Below, in pieces: positions 7,771 through 15,459 of a stretch of DNA of 64,000 nt. Location: the NCBI GenBank assembly GCA_910578195.1, contig CAJTOY010000001.1:248001-312000 (forward strand). The letters run 5' to 3'. This DNA comes from an uncultured Christensenella sp. (GTDB lineage: Bacteria > Bacillota > Clostridia > Christensenellales > Borkfalkiaceae). The first letter of the stretch is position 1; every line of letters starts with the position of its first letter. Below the pieces are notes generated by a model that did not search any database, was not told where the DNA came from, and saw nothing but the letters and a program-made list of their open reading frames with translations. The position numbers were made by a program, and so were the translations under genes.

Positions 7771-7924
7771 GTGCACTGTCGGACAGTGTAGAAAACGGTT
7801 ACTTCGCATGGGTAAGCCGTAGGTCGTAGGTTCGAGTCCTGCCGTCCCCGCCATTTTGGGGACGTAGCTCAGATGGTTAGAGCAACGTAAACGTTCCCGC
7901 TTTCGCCAATTCTTCCGATAGCAC
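7771..7924 (+). ncRNA. yrlA-like: YrlA-type Y RNA candidate with circularly permuted tRNA-like domain
   Basis: The tRNA parts occur in permuted order. The T arm (GTAGG TTCGAGT CCTGC, 7826-7842) comes first, then the acceptor 3' strand CGTCCCC plus GCCA (7843-7853), a TTTT linker, the acceptor 5' strand GGGGACG (7858-7864, pairing 7 of 7) and the D arm (GCTC/GAGC, 7867-7883). The outer flanks pair as an imperfect helix: GTGC with GCAC (7771/7921), TCGGA with TCCGA (7779/7914), and GAAAACG with CGCTTTC (7791/7898, one mismatch). A tRNA domain whose acceptor end is closed by a loop and which hangs on a long helix is the known architecture of YrlA RNAs, the partners of bacterial Ro60. A Ro60 gene lies 5 kb downstream. 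Confidence 0.65.
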
Positions 7925-7943
7925 CCTCCTTTGAGAGAATCGA

Positions 7944-8082
7944 CTTGCATAGTGCAGAATGCGGTTACTTCTTTACAAGCCAGCAATTTTTGTGAATGGT
8001 GTAACTGGTAACACGGCGGATAGTTTTATCCGAAGTTGAGGTTCGAGTCCTAAAAATTTCCGCATTCGATTATTCTTGCAAG
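7944..8082 (+). ncRNA. Second Y-like RNA: tRNA-Gln-like domain on a two-part helix
   Basis: CTTGCA (7944-7949) pairs with TGCAAG (8077-8082) and GAATGCGG (7957-7964) with CCGCATTC (8060-8067), giving a long helix broken by an internal loop. Inside are AATTTTT/AAAAATT (7985/8052), a D-arm-like ATGGTGTAACTGGTAACAC, an anticodon-like hairpin CGGAT...ATCCG, and a T-arm-like GAGGTTCGAGTCCT. Here the tRNA parts are in normal order. The strand 7951-7971 carries the shared motif AGTGCAG-N4-CGGTTACTTC. An odd anticodon loop and a mismatched T stem argue against a working tRNA. Confidence 0.5.
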
Positions 8083-8105
8083 CAATTCACCCTATTCAGA
8101 GGGTA

Positions 8106-8138
8106 GGCTATCGGCTGTTAAAGCTGGTAGCCTTTTTT
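8106..8138 (+). terminator. Intrinsic terminator of the RNA cluster
   Basis: GGCTATCGGC (8106-8115) pairs with GCTGGTAGCC (8123-8132), 10 bp including two G-T pairs, followed by six T. It closes the Y-like RNA transcript before the 8201 gene. Confidence 0.75.
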
Positions 8139-8200
8139 AGTATCATCCCGACACAAATGTCGGTAAGATAAAAAAATTTGTTGGAGGCAGAAAAACCTAT

Positions 8201-8746
8201 ATGAAATTCTCACACAGCACCGTCGAAAAGTACACATTTAAGTTTGAAGAAAACGACGTACTGACAATCGACAAGCAAACCTTCCACCTGAGCGGTGGAC
8301 ACGCAGTATTTATTCTCGATACGGAAACCTATACGCTTTCAATAGAATGCGACTGGGGTAATTATTGTTACCGCTGGGGCGCAAACGACTACGAAACCTT
8401 TAAACAGTTAATGTGCAGAGTAAGTGCGGACTACCTTTTAAGGAAAATGTCGTCGCAGAGCGTGATTAACTGGAAGAAGACCAAAAAGCGGGCGCGCGAA
8501 CTTTACTTTCAATGCGGCGGCGACCCGAACGGCGATAAAGAGCGCGTAAAGGAATTTCTCAATGAGATAGATAGGGTTGACGAAAACGAAGTCCGCTTTT
8601 ACGACTTTATGACGGATCACAACCCCGAATTGTCTGAAGGCTCATTCTTCGTTAAGGAATTCCCCATGCAGGCGCAAATTATGGCAGAGATATTCAAAAA
8701 GTATCTTGTTGAACAACTGAAACTTGAAATGAAGGCGGTGGCATAA
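8201..8746 (+). CDS. Hypothetical phage-type protein, 181 aa
   Basis: It opens a plus-strand run of tightly packed, mostly overlapping small genes that reaches to Ro60. A GGAGG site lies upstream of the ATG at 8201. The N-terminal third is beta-rich (HSTVEKYTFKFEENDVLTID) and the C-terminal part is helical and charged. No recognised domain, signal peptide or membrane segment. The next gene starts 1 nt inside its stop region (8746), so the two are coupled. Confidence 0.6.
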   Translation: MKFSHSTVEKYTFKFEENDVLTIDKQTFHLSGGHAVFILDTETYTLSIECDWGNYCYRWGANDYETFKQLMCRVSADYLLRKMSSQSVINWKKTKKRARELYFQCGGDPNGDKERVKEFLNEIDRVDENEVRFYDFMTDHNPELSEGSFFVKEFPMQAQIMAEIFKKYLVEQLKLEMKAVA

Positions 8747-9330
8747 TGGAACAGATAAATAAAGGCTTAGATTCCTTACTGAAATCGATTTTACACGATT
8801 TAAAGGAACACAGTTGCAGAGAGTGTAAATTCTTCTCGGACGACTGTCTGAACAAAATGAAAAACTACGCGACCAACGGCGGCACACTTTGTGAACATAA
8901 CTGCGAATACTGCGGAAAGTTCAAGTGGGTTGTCGATAGAGCAAAGCACTACGCAGAGAAAACGGGGCTTACATTCGACGAGATACTGAAAGGCTGGGAA
9001 GAAAAACGCAACTACTGGTATATGAACTACTATCAGGACTGCAACCAGCCTGAACTTAAAGAGGGAACGCGAGTATTTGATACAATTCAGGACTTGCTGA
9101 CTTCCATAGGTAAAGAAGGGTTCCGTTGTCCCTGCTGCGGTGGCATATCGAAAAACGCTTACGAATGCGATAGCGGACTTGAAGTAACGCGGAACAGCAA
9201 TAAAGCTGTCTGCAACTGGAAATCTTACGGTCTTTTCGGTTGCTTAGGTAAAGGTGCTTACGTCTATGTAAAAGAAAAGCTCGCGGGCGAAAACTTGTTT
9301 ATGCCTATTGCTTGGGAGGAAAAGAAGTGA
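8746..9330 (+). CDS. Cys-rich hypothetical protein, possible double zinc knuckle
   Basis: A 194-aa protein with two Cys clusters. The first is CRECKFFSDDC ... CEHNCEYCGKF (residues 23-63) and the second CPCCGG ... CDSG (about 123-140). The spacing suggests zinc ribbons, but the protein matches no family I can name. Between them is a helical segment rich in Trp and Tyr. The gene overlaps both neighbours (A/ATG at 8746 and GTGA at 9327), as expected for a co-translated phage early operon. Confidence 0.6.
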   Translation: MEQINKGLDSLLKSILHDLKEHSCRECKFFSDDCLNKMKNYATNGGTLCEHNCEYCGKFKWVVDRAKHYAEKTGLTFDEILKGWEEKRNYWYMNYYQDCNQPELKEGTRVFDTIQDLLTSIGKEGFRCPCCGGISKNAYECDSGLEVTRNSNKAVCNWKSYGLFGCLGKGAYVYVKEKLAGENLFMPIAWEEKK

Positions 9331-9656
9331 GATTAACAGAAAAAACTGAAAGCGGAGAAATACGGCAACTGACAACAAGAGCAAATGTACTTTGCCGCCT
9401 TGCTGAACTCGAAGATAAGTTGGAAAGCGGGCAAGCATTGGAATTACCTTTTAATGTTGGCGAAAAAGTTTATCTTGTACGCCGAAATCGAAATCTTAAA
9501 TGGGTAGTAAGTAGAACCAAAGTAACAATGTACTTAAAACACAATCGGCTCTTAGTCAAATGTGCTTGTGATAGCGAGTGGCACGAACCGCAAGATATGT
9601 TTGCCACCAAAGAACAAGCCGAAACTCGATTAAAAGAATTACAGGAGAATTTATGA
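9327..9656 (+). CDS. Hypothetical phage protein, 109 aa (GTG start)
   Basis: I place the start at GTG 9327, because GGGAGG lies 7 nt before it and the GTGA overlaps the previous stop. A TTG at 9312 would bury the ribosome site within the gene. The sequence opens VRLTEKTESGEIRQLTTRAN and has a helical region with RLAELEDKLESGQA, a layout common in small phage proteins. It ends 4 nt into the next gene. Function unknown. Confidence 0.6.
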   Translation: MRLTEKTESGEIRQLTTRANVLCRLAELEDKLESGQALELPFNVGEKVYLVRRNRNLKWVVSRTKVTMYLKHNRLLVKCACDSEWHEPQDMFATKEQAETRLKELQENL

Positions 9657-10135
9657 GAGAGCATTTATTAAAAGGGTTCTATCCTAACGATAACGGTACG
9701 AATAAAATTGTACTTAACGATAAAGAAATTTTTGGTTGGTGGGTAGAAGGCGATATAGTAACCGACTACTGCACCGGGCAAAAGTTTATTCACCCTTATG
9801 GCGATAGCGCAAATGAAAGCGACAAAGTGAACGAAGAAGGTTGCTTAAAATTCTTTTCATTTGAAATACTACCTGAAACCGTCTGCGAATACACAGGTTT
9901 AACCGACAAGAACGGCAAGAAGATATTTGAGGGGCATACCTGCACTGACGGGCAGAACTTATACGAGATTGTTTTTGACCGATACCAATTTGCAGTAAAA
10001 GTCATTAAGACACAACTTTCCCTTATGCAAAAGGGTGACATTTTCCCGCTTTGGCAATTTGATAATTGCGAAAGAAACGGTTTCAGAAAACTTGAAATCA
10101 TAGGCGATATTTACAACACGACGGAGGGAATATGA
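9653..10135 (+). CDS. yopX-like: YopX family protein, copy 1
   Basis: A 160-aa protein started at ATG 9653, which overlaps the previous stop and has an AGGAG site. The core EILPETVCEYTGLTDKNGKK followed by IFEGHTC is the hallmark of the YopX family, widespread in Firmicute phages and prophages; the C-terminal EIIGDIYNTTE also fits. The biochemical role is not established. A second YopX gene begins 4 nt before its end, and both open with MREHL, so they look like a tandem duplication. Copy 1 has an extra segment around residues 40-75 compared with copy 2. Confidence 0.85.
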   Translation: MREHLLKGFYPNDNGTNKIVLNDKEIFGWWVEGDIVTDYCTGQKFIHPYGDSANESDKVNEEGCLKFFSFEILPETVCEYTGLTDKNGKKIFEGHTCTDGQNLYEIVFDRYQFAVKVIKTQLSLMQKGDIFPLWQFDNCERNGFRKLEIIGDIYNTTEGI

Positions 10136-10569
10136 GAGAGCATTTATATCGCGGTAAGGCAATAAACCGCGACCCGAACAGAACATACCGCACGGAATAC
10201 AAAAACGGCGACTGGGTATTCGGCTTACTGTCCAAGCTCGACAAATACGGTGCGGAAATGACCAACGAAGACGGTGTAACCAGAATTGACGTTGACCCCG
10301 AAACCATCTGCGAATTTACTGGTTTTAAAGATAAATTCGGAAAGAAAATTTTTGAGGACGACATTGTTAAAGTTGTTACGCCTCGACAGCACGCAGTAGG
10401 TATTGTGAAAGTCGGAATCGGCGAAATCGACGGTGACGGATATAAGTTTATCGGGGTTTACGGCGAAATCGACGGTAAACGCGGTGAAATGGTAGCAAGG
10501 TCCGACGAAAACTATGAAGTAATCAGCAACATTTACGACACACCTGAACTGCTCAGTAAGGGGGACTAA
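10132..10569 (+). CDS. yopX-like: YopX family protein, copy 2
   Basis: A 145-aa protein that overlaps copy 1 by 4 nt. The family core is present as VDPETICEFTGFKDKFGKKI followed by FEDDIVK, and the end reads EVISNIYDTPELL. This form is close to the usual YopX length. Tandem divergent YopX genes are seen in some phages. I cannot say whether both copies are needed or whether this reflects recombination. Confidence 0.85.
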   Translation: MREHLYRGKAINRDPNRTYRTEYKNGDWVFGLLSKLDKYGAEMTNEDGVTRIDVDPETICEFTGFKDKFGKKIFEDDIVKVVTPRQHAVGIVKVGIGEIDGDGYKFIGVYGEIDGKRGEMVARSDENYEVISNIYDTPELLSKGD

Positions 10570-10574
10570 AAACA

Positions 10575-10931
10575 ATGATTATACATACTTGCCTTAGCAT
10601 AGAAGGGGCAATTCGCAATGCCAAAGACCTTAAAGGTTGTCTTACTGTTGACGGAAAAACACTCGACACGGTAAAGGAAATAAGAGATTATATGCGCAAA
10701 CAGCTCACAGAAGGCAAAAAAGTATTACCTATGTGCAACTGCGAGGGGTTTAGTTTTGAAACTGGCTGCCCCAAACACACCGAAGAAGCCGCACGCAAAC
10801 ACGATGCTGTTTGTCAGATTGCACAGGCGATTTGCGAAGAAAAAGAAGCCTGCGAACGCTACTGCGGAATCTGCACGGACTGTAAAGCATATCAGGAAGC
10901 TAAAAAAATTTACGAAGAAAGGAAGGGGTAA
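10575..10931 (+). CDS. Cys-rich hypothetical phage protein, 118 aa
   Basis: It begins 5 nt after the second YopX gene. The C-terminal half has nine cysteines, including CNCEGF, ETGCPKH and CERYCGICTDC, which could bind metal. The N-terminal half is a small alpha/beta unit (GAIRNAKDLKGCLTVDGKTL). No family is recognised. This is another Cys-rich member of the element's set of small proteins. Confidence 0.55.
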   Translation: MIIHTCLSIEGAIRNAKDLKGCLTVDGKTLDTVKEIRDYMRKQLTEGKKVLPMCNCEGFSFETGCPKHTEEAARKHDAVCQIAQAICEEKEACERYCGICTDCKAYQEAKKIYEERKG

Positions 10932-10938
10932 AAACAGA

Positions 10939-11235
10939 ATGCTTAAACTTAAAGATAACGTAAACATAGAAGAATTAACCAAAATCGGCTTTAAGACCTT
11001 TAAGGTTAGCCGTGAACAGACAAATTACTATTTCGCCGTCAAACGCGGAATAAAGGTTATTTTAATCAACAACATAAAGCGCGAAGTGGTCGTAGATAAT
11101 ATCTGCCAGCCGCAACCGCATTTTCCTAATGGCGACACGCGCTTACACGCAAACATAAAGTGGCAACCGAAAGATACGCTGGTCGAAGACGGTATATTTG
11201 AACTTGTGTCGGCTGGGCTTGTAGAGAGGGTTTAA
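10939..11235 (+). CDS. Hypothetical phage protein, 98 aa
   Basis: I start it at ATG 10939, which follows a GGAAGGGG site and leaves 7 nt after the previous stop; an earlier in-frame ATG lies inside the preceding gene. It is beta-rich (YYFAVKRGIKVILINNIKRE) with no recognised domain. The next gene starts in the base after its stop. Function unknown. Confidence 0.5.
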   Translation: MLKLKDNVNIEELTKIGFKTFKVSREQTNYYFAVKRGIKVILINNIKREVVVDNICQPQPHFPNGDTRLHANIKWQPKDTLVEDGIFELVSAGLVERV

Positions 11236-11634
11236 ATGGGTGGAATTATAATACCGATTAAAAACTGGCGCGATTTAACAAAGTATGTACAGATTCATGG
11301 AGGAAACTTCTTTATCGAAGTTGCACCCTCAAAACGTAGATACAACATTACTTGGCTTAATGGTTGCTTAATCACTTACGATATAAGCAAACGACTGGCA
11401 AAGAAACTTATTAAACTCGGCATTGAATCAACTGGCATAGTTGATAACAAGGACAAAATTCCACAGTCCTGCCTGAACGTTCAGCAAAATAATCAGCGGA
11501 TCGGCGCAAAACTCTTTGCAAACAAATTGAGCGAACTGTTTTGTCCCGAATGCGACTACGGTGGCGCGAATATAAGGGAAACCATTACCGCGCTCTTAAA
11601 AAAAATGTACGGTGGTGATAACAATGGCAAATAG
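11236..11634 (+). CDS. Hypothetical phage protein, 132 aa
   Basis: It begins immediately after the stop of the previous gene. The N-terminal half is beta-rich (NFFIEVAPSKRRYNITWLNG) and the C-terminal half includes a CPECDYG motif near residue 105. No family match is recognised. It overlaps the next gene by 11 nt. Confidence 0.5.
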   Translation: MGGIIIPIKNWRDLTKYVQIHGGNFFIEVAPSKRRYNITWLNGCLITYDISKRLAKKLIKLGIESTGIVDNKDKIPQSCLNVQQNNQRIGAKLFANKLSELFCPECDYGGANIRETITALLKKMYGGDNNGK

Positions 11635-11884
11635 AAGTACGCTTGCCGTATCAAAGCTGGACGACTTCAAGGAATGGCTTAAACAGGACGGCTGGGAACT
11701 TCAAGAACCGAAAGGCGAATGGGAAGTACTGAGAGCCGTTAAGCTGGGCAGAAAAAGACCGCTTATTGCTTACAAGCGCATTGACACAGACAACGGCACC
11801 GAACTCGTCCATTACACCGTTGAAGATAGGGATATGGGTGTAGTGTGGGCATTCTTAAAATCGAAAAAGGGAGGAAACAACTAA
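11624..11884 (+). CDS. Hypothetical phage protein, 86 aa
   Basis: I choose ATG 11624; in-frame GTG codons at 11612 and 11615 are possible but poorer starts. The product begins MANRSTLAVSKLDDFKEWLK and carries a helix, then a beta hairpin with VLRAVKLGRKRPLIAYKR, a pattern seen in small phage proteins. No function known. Its stop overlaps the next ATG by 1 nt (TAATG). Confidence 0.5.
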   Translation: MANRSTLAVSKLDDFKEWLKQDGWELQEPKGEWEVLRAVKLGRKRPLIAYKRIDTDNGTELVHYTVEDRDMGVVWAFLKSKKGGNN

Positions 11885-12171
11885 TGGTAAGTTTTGACGA
11901 CTGCGAAGGAAACCCCGGCGCATTAACATTTATGTCCGAGGCTTATATGGGCGGTAGTATGAGCAACGCTTTTAAAGCCGAGTCTGCATTTTCAAGAGTG
12001 GTTAATGCAGGCATACGCGGTGCAGATTTGTACATTCTCTGGAACGACTGCTGCGGGCGCGACACCGAATTCGCGCTTGACATAATGAAAAATCGTGATA
12101 TTGAAGAAATCAAAAAGCATATCAAAGGTGAGTACGGACGCGGAACACCTTTTGAAAAGGACGGCAAATGA
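11884..12171 (+). CDS. Hypothetical phage protein, 95 aa
   Basis: It starts at the ATG within TAATG, with GGAGG 8-9 nt upstream inside the previous gene. The sequence contains GNPGALTFMSEAYMGG and DLYILWNDCCGRDTEFALD, which are not part of a family I recognise. It overlaps the following ASCH-like gene by 4 nt (ATGA). Confidence 0.5.
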   Translation: MVSFDDCEGNPGALTFMSEAYMGGSMSNAFKAESAFSRVVNAGIRGADLYILWNDCCGRDTEFALDIMKNRDIEEIKKHIKGEYGRGTPFEKDGK

Positions 12172-12716
12172 ACGCAATAATGAAACCAGTCGCGCCACAG
12201 ATTTGTAAAAAAATCGCTGACGGCGAATGCTCGGTATTATTGACCACGGTTTTGCCTAAGTTGGAATCGCCATACAAAATCTATCTCTATTGCCCGCTTC
12301 CGAACCCCAAAAAAGACTGGGACTGGCAATACAAACCGCATTTGTATTCAAAAGGCGGACAGTTAAAATGGATTGATGGCGCATTTGAAAGCACATTCGG
12401 ATGGGAATTAGCCCACCAAAAGGTTATCGGCGAAGTTACATTTGATAATGCCCCCATACAACTGTTTGAAAGTTTCTTTCCCACAATAAAGCGTACAGGA
12501 CTTTCTTGGGACGAAATTAAAATGATTGCAAAAGGTAAGCCCATTTATGGCTTGGAAATTTCCAACATTAAAATTTACAATAGACCGAAAAAAATTGACG
12601 AATTCAGAGTTGGAAAAATCAAATTGCCGTGCGGGTACGGAAACTATAATACTTACGAAAAAGTTCTTTTAACCCCGCCGCGCCACTTTTGCTATGTAAA
12701 CGAATTAACCACATAA
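12168..12716 (+). CDS. ASCH/PUA-like phage protein with altered core motif
   Basis: A 182-aa protein laid out like phage ASCH-domain proteins. Early on it has CKKIADGECSVLLTTVLPKL, where typical relatives have a G-E-K-T-x-E-V-R-K core. It also has KIYLYCPLP, a VIGEVTFDN strand, EISNIKIYNRPKKIDEF, and an end reading PPRHFCYVNEL. ASCH domains share the PUA fold and often bind RNA or modified nucleotides. The catalytic-looking Arg-Lys of the core is replaced, so nucleotide chemistry may be lost. It lies just before Ro60. Confidence 0.65.
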   Translation: MNAIMKPVAPQICKKIADGECSVLLTTVLPKLESPYKIYLYCPLPNPKKDWDWQYKPHLYSKGGQLKWIDGAFESTFGWELAHQKVIGEVTFDNAPIQLFESFFPTIKRTGLSWDEIKMIAKGKPIYGLEISNIKIYNRPKKIDEFRVGKIKLPCGYGNYNTYEKVLLTPPRHFCYVNELTT

Positions 12717-12741
12717 AAAATTTCAGGAGAATAAAATAACA

Positions 12742-14196
12742 ATGAGCAAATTTAATCAGACCAACACTATCAAAACCCAGAATAAGAGCGGACACGTCGC
12801 CTACTCAATGGCAGACAAGGACAAACTCGTAACTCAGGTGCTTACTTCTTTCTTCGGCGAAGAAAAGTACTACGGCGACACTACGAACGACCTTATCAAA
12901 ACGGCTACTGCAGTACTGGGCGGCGCACCCAAGTTCGTTGCAAATCTCGCCCGTTACGCAAGAAAGGAAATACACTTGCGCTCGGTATCGCACGCGCTTA
13001 CCGCGCTCATTGCAAACAACGTCAACAGTAAGGAATTCATAAAGGAAGTCGTTGCAGACATTGTAGAACGCCCCGACGATATTACGGAAATTTTGGCTTG
13101 CTACCTTACTATGTTCGGGAAGCCTATTCCTAACGGCTTGAAAAAGGCACTCGGCGCAGCAGTCGGCAAGTTCAGCACCTATCAGATAAGCAAGTACAAC
13201 GGCGGAAATAAGACGGTTAAGTTTAAGGATGTATTAAAACTCACGCATACTAAACCGCAGACAAAAGAGCAGGAAGAACTCTTTAACGCAATCATAAATG
13301 ACGCCCTTCCTACGGCAGAACGCTGGGAAACCGAGCTTTCAGCGAACGGAAATACCAAGGAATCGTGGGAAAAGCTCATTGCGGAAGACAAACTCGGCTA
13401 TATGGCAATGTTGCGCAATTTGCGTAATATCATTAACGCCGCGCCCGAAAATATCGACAAAGTTTATACCAAACTTGCAGATAAGGCGCAGGTGCTTAAA
13501 TCAAAACAGTTGCCTTTCCGTTTCTTCTCGGCGTACAATGAAATTGTAAAGGTGCCCGGCATAACGAATAAAGTGCTCGATACGCTTGAAACCGCCCTTG
13601 AGTATTCCGTTGATAATATGCCCAAGATAAAGGGCAGAACCGTTATCGCGGTAGATACAAGCGGTTCTATGGGACACGCTATAAGCGGTAAATCGGCTAT
13701 CAAGTGCTGCGACATAGCACGTTTGCTCGGCGTGCTTGCAAGTAAAATTTGCGAAGAATACATAGTCTATACATTTGATACAGATATTTGGCAGGCTACT
13801 TTCTCAAGTAAGAACGGAATTATCAACTCGGCATTAAGTATTCCCGTGCAGGGCGGCGGAACGGACTTGACCTTACCGCTTAGGAAAATACTCAACTTGC
13901 CCGACAAGGTGGATAGGCTTATTCTTCTTTCGGACAACGAAATAAACAGCGGTTGGTACGGCGGCTATCAAAGAACTTGCCAGCCCCTTGCCGACGAATA
14001 CCGCAAAAACAAGAACCCCGATTTCTGGGTGCATGCGATAGACTTACAGGGCTACGGCACGCAGCAGTTTATTGGCAAGAATACAAACATTATCGCCGGG
14101 TGGAGTGAAAAGGTTCTCGAATTCATTTCACTTGCCGAAGACGGTATTGGGAATCAGGTTAAGAGAATAGAGAATTACGGCTCTAAAAGCGAGTAA
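12742..14196 (+). CDS. rsr: Ro60/TROVE-domain RNA-binding protein
   Basis: A 484-aa protein, somewhat shorter than animal Ro60. Residues 10-290 are the TROVE helical-repeat ring (YARKEIHLRSVSHALTALIA is the conserved RNA-facing helix), and 295-480 form a von Willebrand A domain. The MIDAS metal site is intact: D305-T-S307-G-S309, a later GGGTDLT threonine, and LSDNE. Bacterial Ro60 (Rsr) binds Y RNAs and can be tethered through them to PNPase or other enzymes in RNA decay and repair. The gene has an AGGAG site and is followed after 5 nt by rtcB. Y-like RNAs lie 4.7 kb upstream in the same orientation. Confidence 0.93.
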   Translation: MSKFNQTNTIKTQNKSGHVAYSMADKDKLVTQVLTSFFGEEKYYGDTTNDLIKTATAVLGGAPKFVANLARYARKEIHLRSVSHALTALIANNVNSKEFIKEVVADIVERPDDITEILACYLTMFGKPIPNGLKKALGAAVGKFSTYQISKYNGGNKTVKFKDVLKLTHTKPQTKEQEELFNAIINDALPTAERWETELSANGNTKESWEKLIAEDKLGYMAMLRNLRNIINAAPENIDKVYTKLADKAQVLKSKQLPFRFFSAYNEIVKVPGITNKVLDTLETALEYSVDNMPKIKGRTVIAVDTSGSMGHAISGKSAIKCCDIARLLGVLASKICEEYIVYTFDTDIWQATFSSKNGIINSALSIPVQGGGTDLTLPLRKILNLPDKVDRLILLSDNEINSGWYGGYQRTCQPLADEYRKNKNPDFWVHAIDLQGYGTQQFIGKNTNIIAGWSEKVLEFISLAEDGIGNQVKRIENYGSKSE

Positions 14197-14201
14197 AAAT
14201 T

Positions 14202-15457
14202 ATGATTCAATTCAACAACACTAAAATCTTTACGGACAATATCGACCAGCCCGCCCTTGCACAGTTGCACGAGCTTGACAAAACGGGCGTATTTGCGGAA
14301 TCTCAAATCCGCATTATGCCCGATTGCCACGCTGGGGCAGGGTGTGTAATAGGTTTTACCGCGCCCGTAAAGGACAAAATTATTCCGAACCTTGTCGGCG
14401 TTGATATAGGGTGCGGAATGCTCTGCGTAAATCTCGGCAAAATCGACATTGACTATAAATTACTTGACGAGATTATCAGGAACCGCATTCCGTCGGGTAG
14501 AAATGTAAGCACCTTTTCGGACAAGGCGCGTGGGCTTATAGAGCAACTGCGTTGCAAGGACCACTTAACGAATAGGGACTGGCTCGAATGCTCGCTTGGA
14601 ACGCTCGGTGGCGGAAACCACTTCATAGAAATTGACGAAGGACAGCACGGCGAAAAATATCTCGTCATACATAGCGGTTCTCGCAATCTTGGCAAGCAAG
14701 TGGCGGACTACTACCAAGACCGTGCGGCGAAGGAATATCGTGCAGCTTCCACAACGGAAGTAATTGCCGAACTCAAAGCGCAAGGCAGAGAAAAGGAAAT
14801 AGCAGACGTTTTAAAGGTAATGAAAGCCGAAAAACCGAAACTTCCAAGAGATTTATGCTATTTGCAGGGCGATTCTATGGACGAATACCTTAACGATATG
14901 CAAATCTGTACCAACTTCGCCGATTTGAACCGCGAAACTATCGCTCAACGCATTATAAGCAATTATGCGGCAAAATGGTATGCCAACGGAAAGAACCCGC
15001 AAGCAATGGAATGGGGCGAGAGCTTTTACACCGCAGAAACGGGTGGGAATTCGACTGGAAAAGAATTTCGTTTACTACGCGCCACAACTATATCAGCCTT
15101 GACGGTTACATTCGCAAGGGCGCAATTTCAGCCAAAGACGGCGAAAGAGTTCTTATTCCGCTCAATATGCGCGACGGTTGCATAATCGGTATCGGCAAGG
15201 GAAACCCCGACTGGAACTATTCTGCACCGCACGGCGCAGGTCGTATAATGTCGCGGTCCGAAGCCAAGAAAAACCTTAAACTGGAAGACTTCCAAAAGAC
15301 AATGGAAGGAATTTACTCAACTTCCGTTTCCGCCGACACGTTGGACGAAGCACCTTTCGCGTATAAGCCGTCGGACGAAATTATTGAACTTGTTGCAGAC
15401 ACCGTATATATCGAACAGATTATTAAGCCCGTCCACAATTACAAGGCTACGGAGTAG
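14202..15457 (+). pseudogene. rtcB: RtcB RNA ligase interrupted by one frameshift
   Basis: RtcB joins 2',3'-cyclic phosphate and 5'-OH RNA ends using GTP and Mn2+. The first frame (14202 to about 15045) has GVDIGCG (D68, C71), GGGNH140FIE and VIH157SGSR metal ligands. The rest lies in the -1 frame, ending at 15457, with FTTRHNYISL, GAISAKDGERVLIPLNMRDG and SAPHGAGR, which holds the guanylylated histidine. Every catalytic residue is present, but the frame shifts near GAAACGGGTGGGAAT (about 15035-15055), consistent with one missing base. No classical slippery heptamer is evident. It may be a sequencing error, a recent mutation or a recoding site. It sits directly after rsr. Confidence 0.9.
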
Positions 15458-15459
15458 AT

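Noticed and set aside
7513..7986. Minus-strand open frame of 157 aa with TAGLEPTTYGLPMRSNRF
   Set aside because: It is the antisense reading of the tRNA-like RNAs; this AGLEPTTYGL-type peptide is a known artefact opposite tRNA genes.
7558..8138. CRISPR-like array
   Set aside because: The motif copies are only three, are unevenly spaced (91 and 166 nt) and are joined to tRNA-like folds; no cas gene is present.
15030..15075. Programmed -1 frameshift site in rtcB
   Set aside because: No X-XXY-YYZ heptamer in the right frame and no clear downstream pseudoknot; a missing base is simpler.
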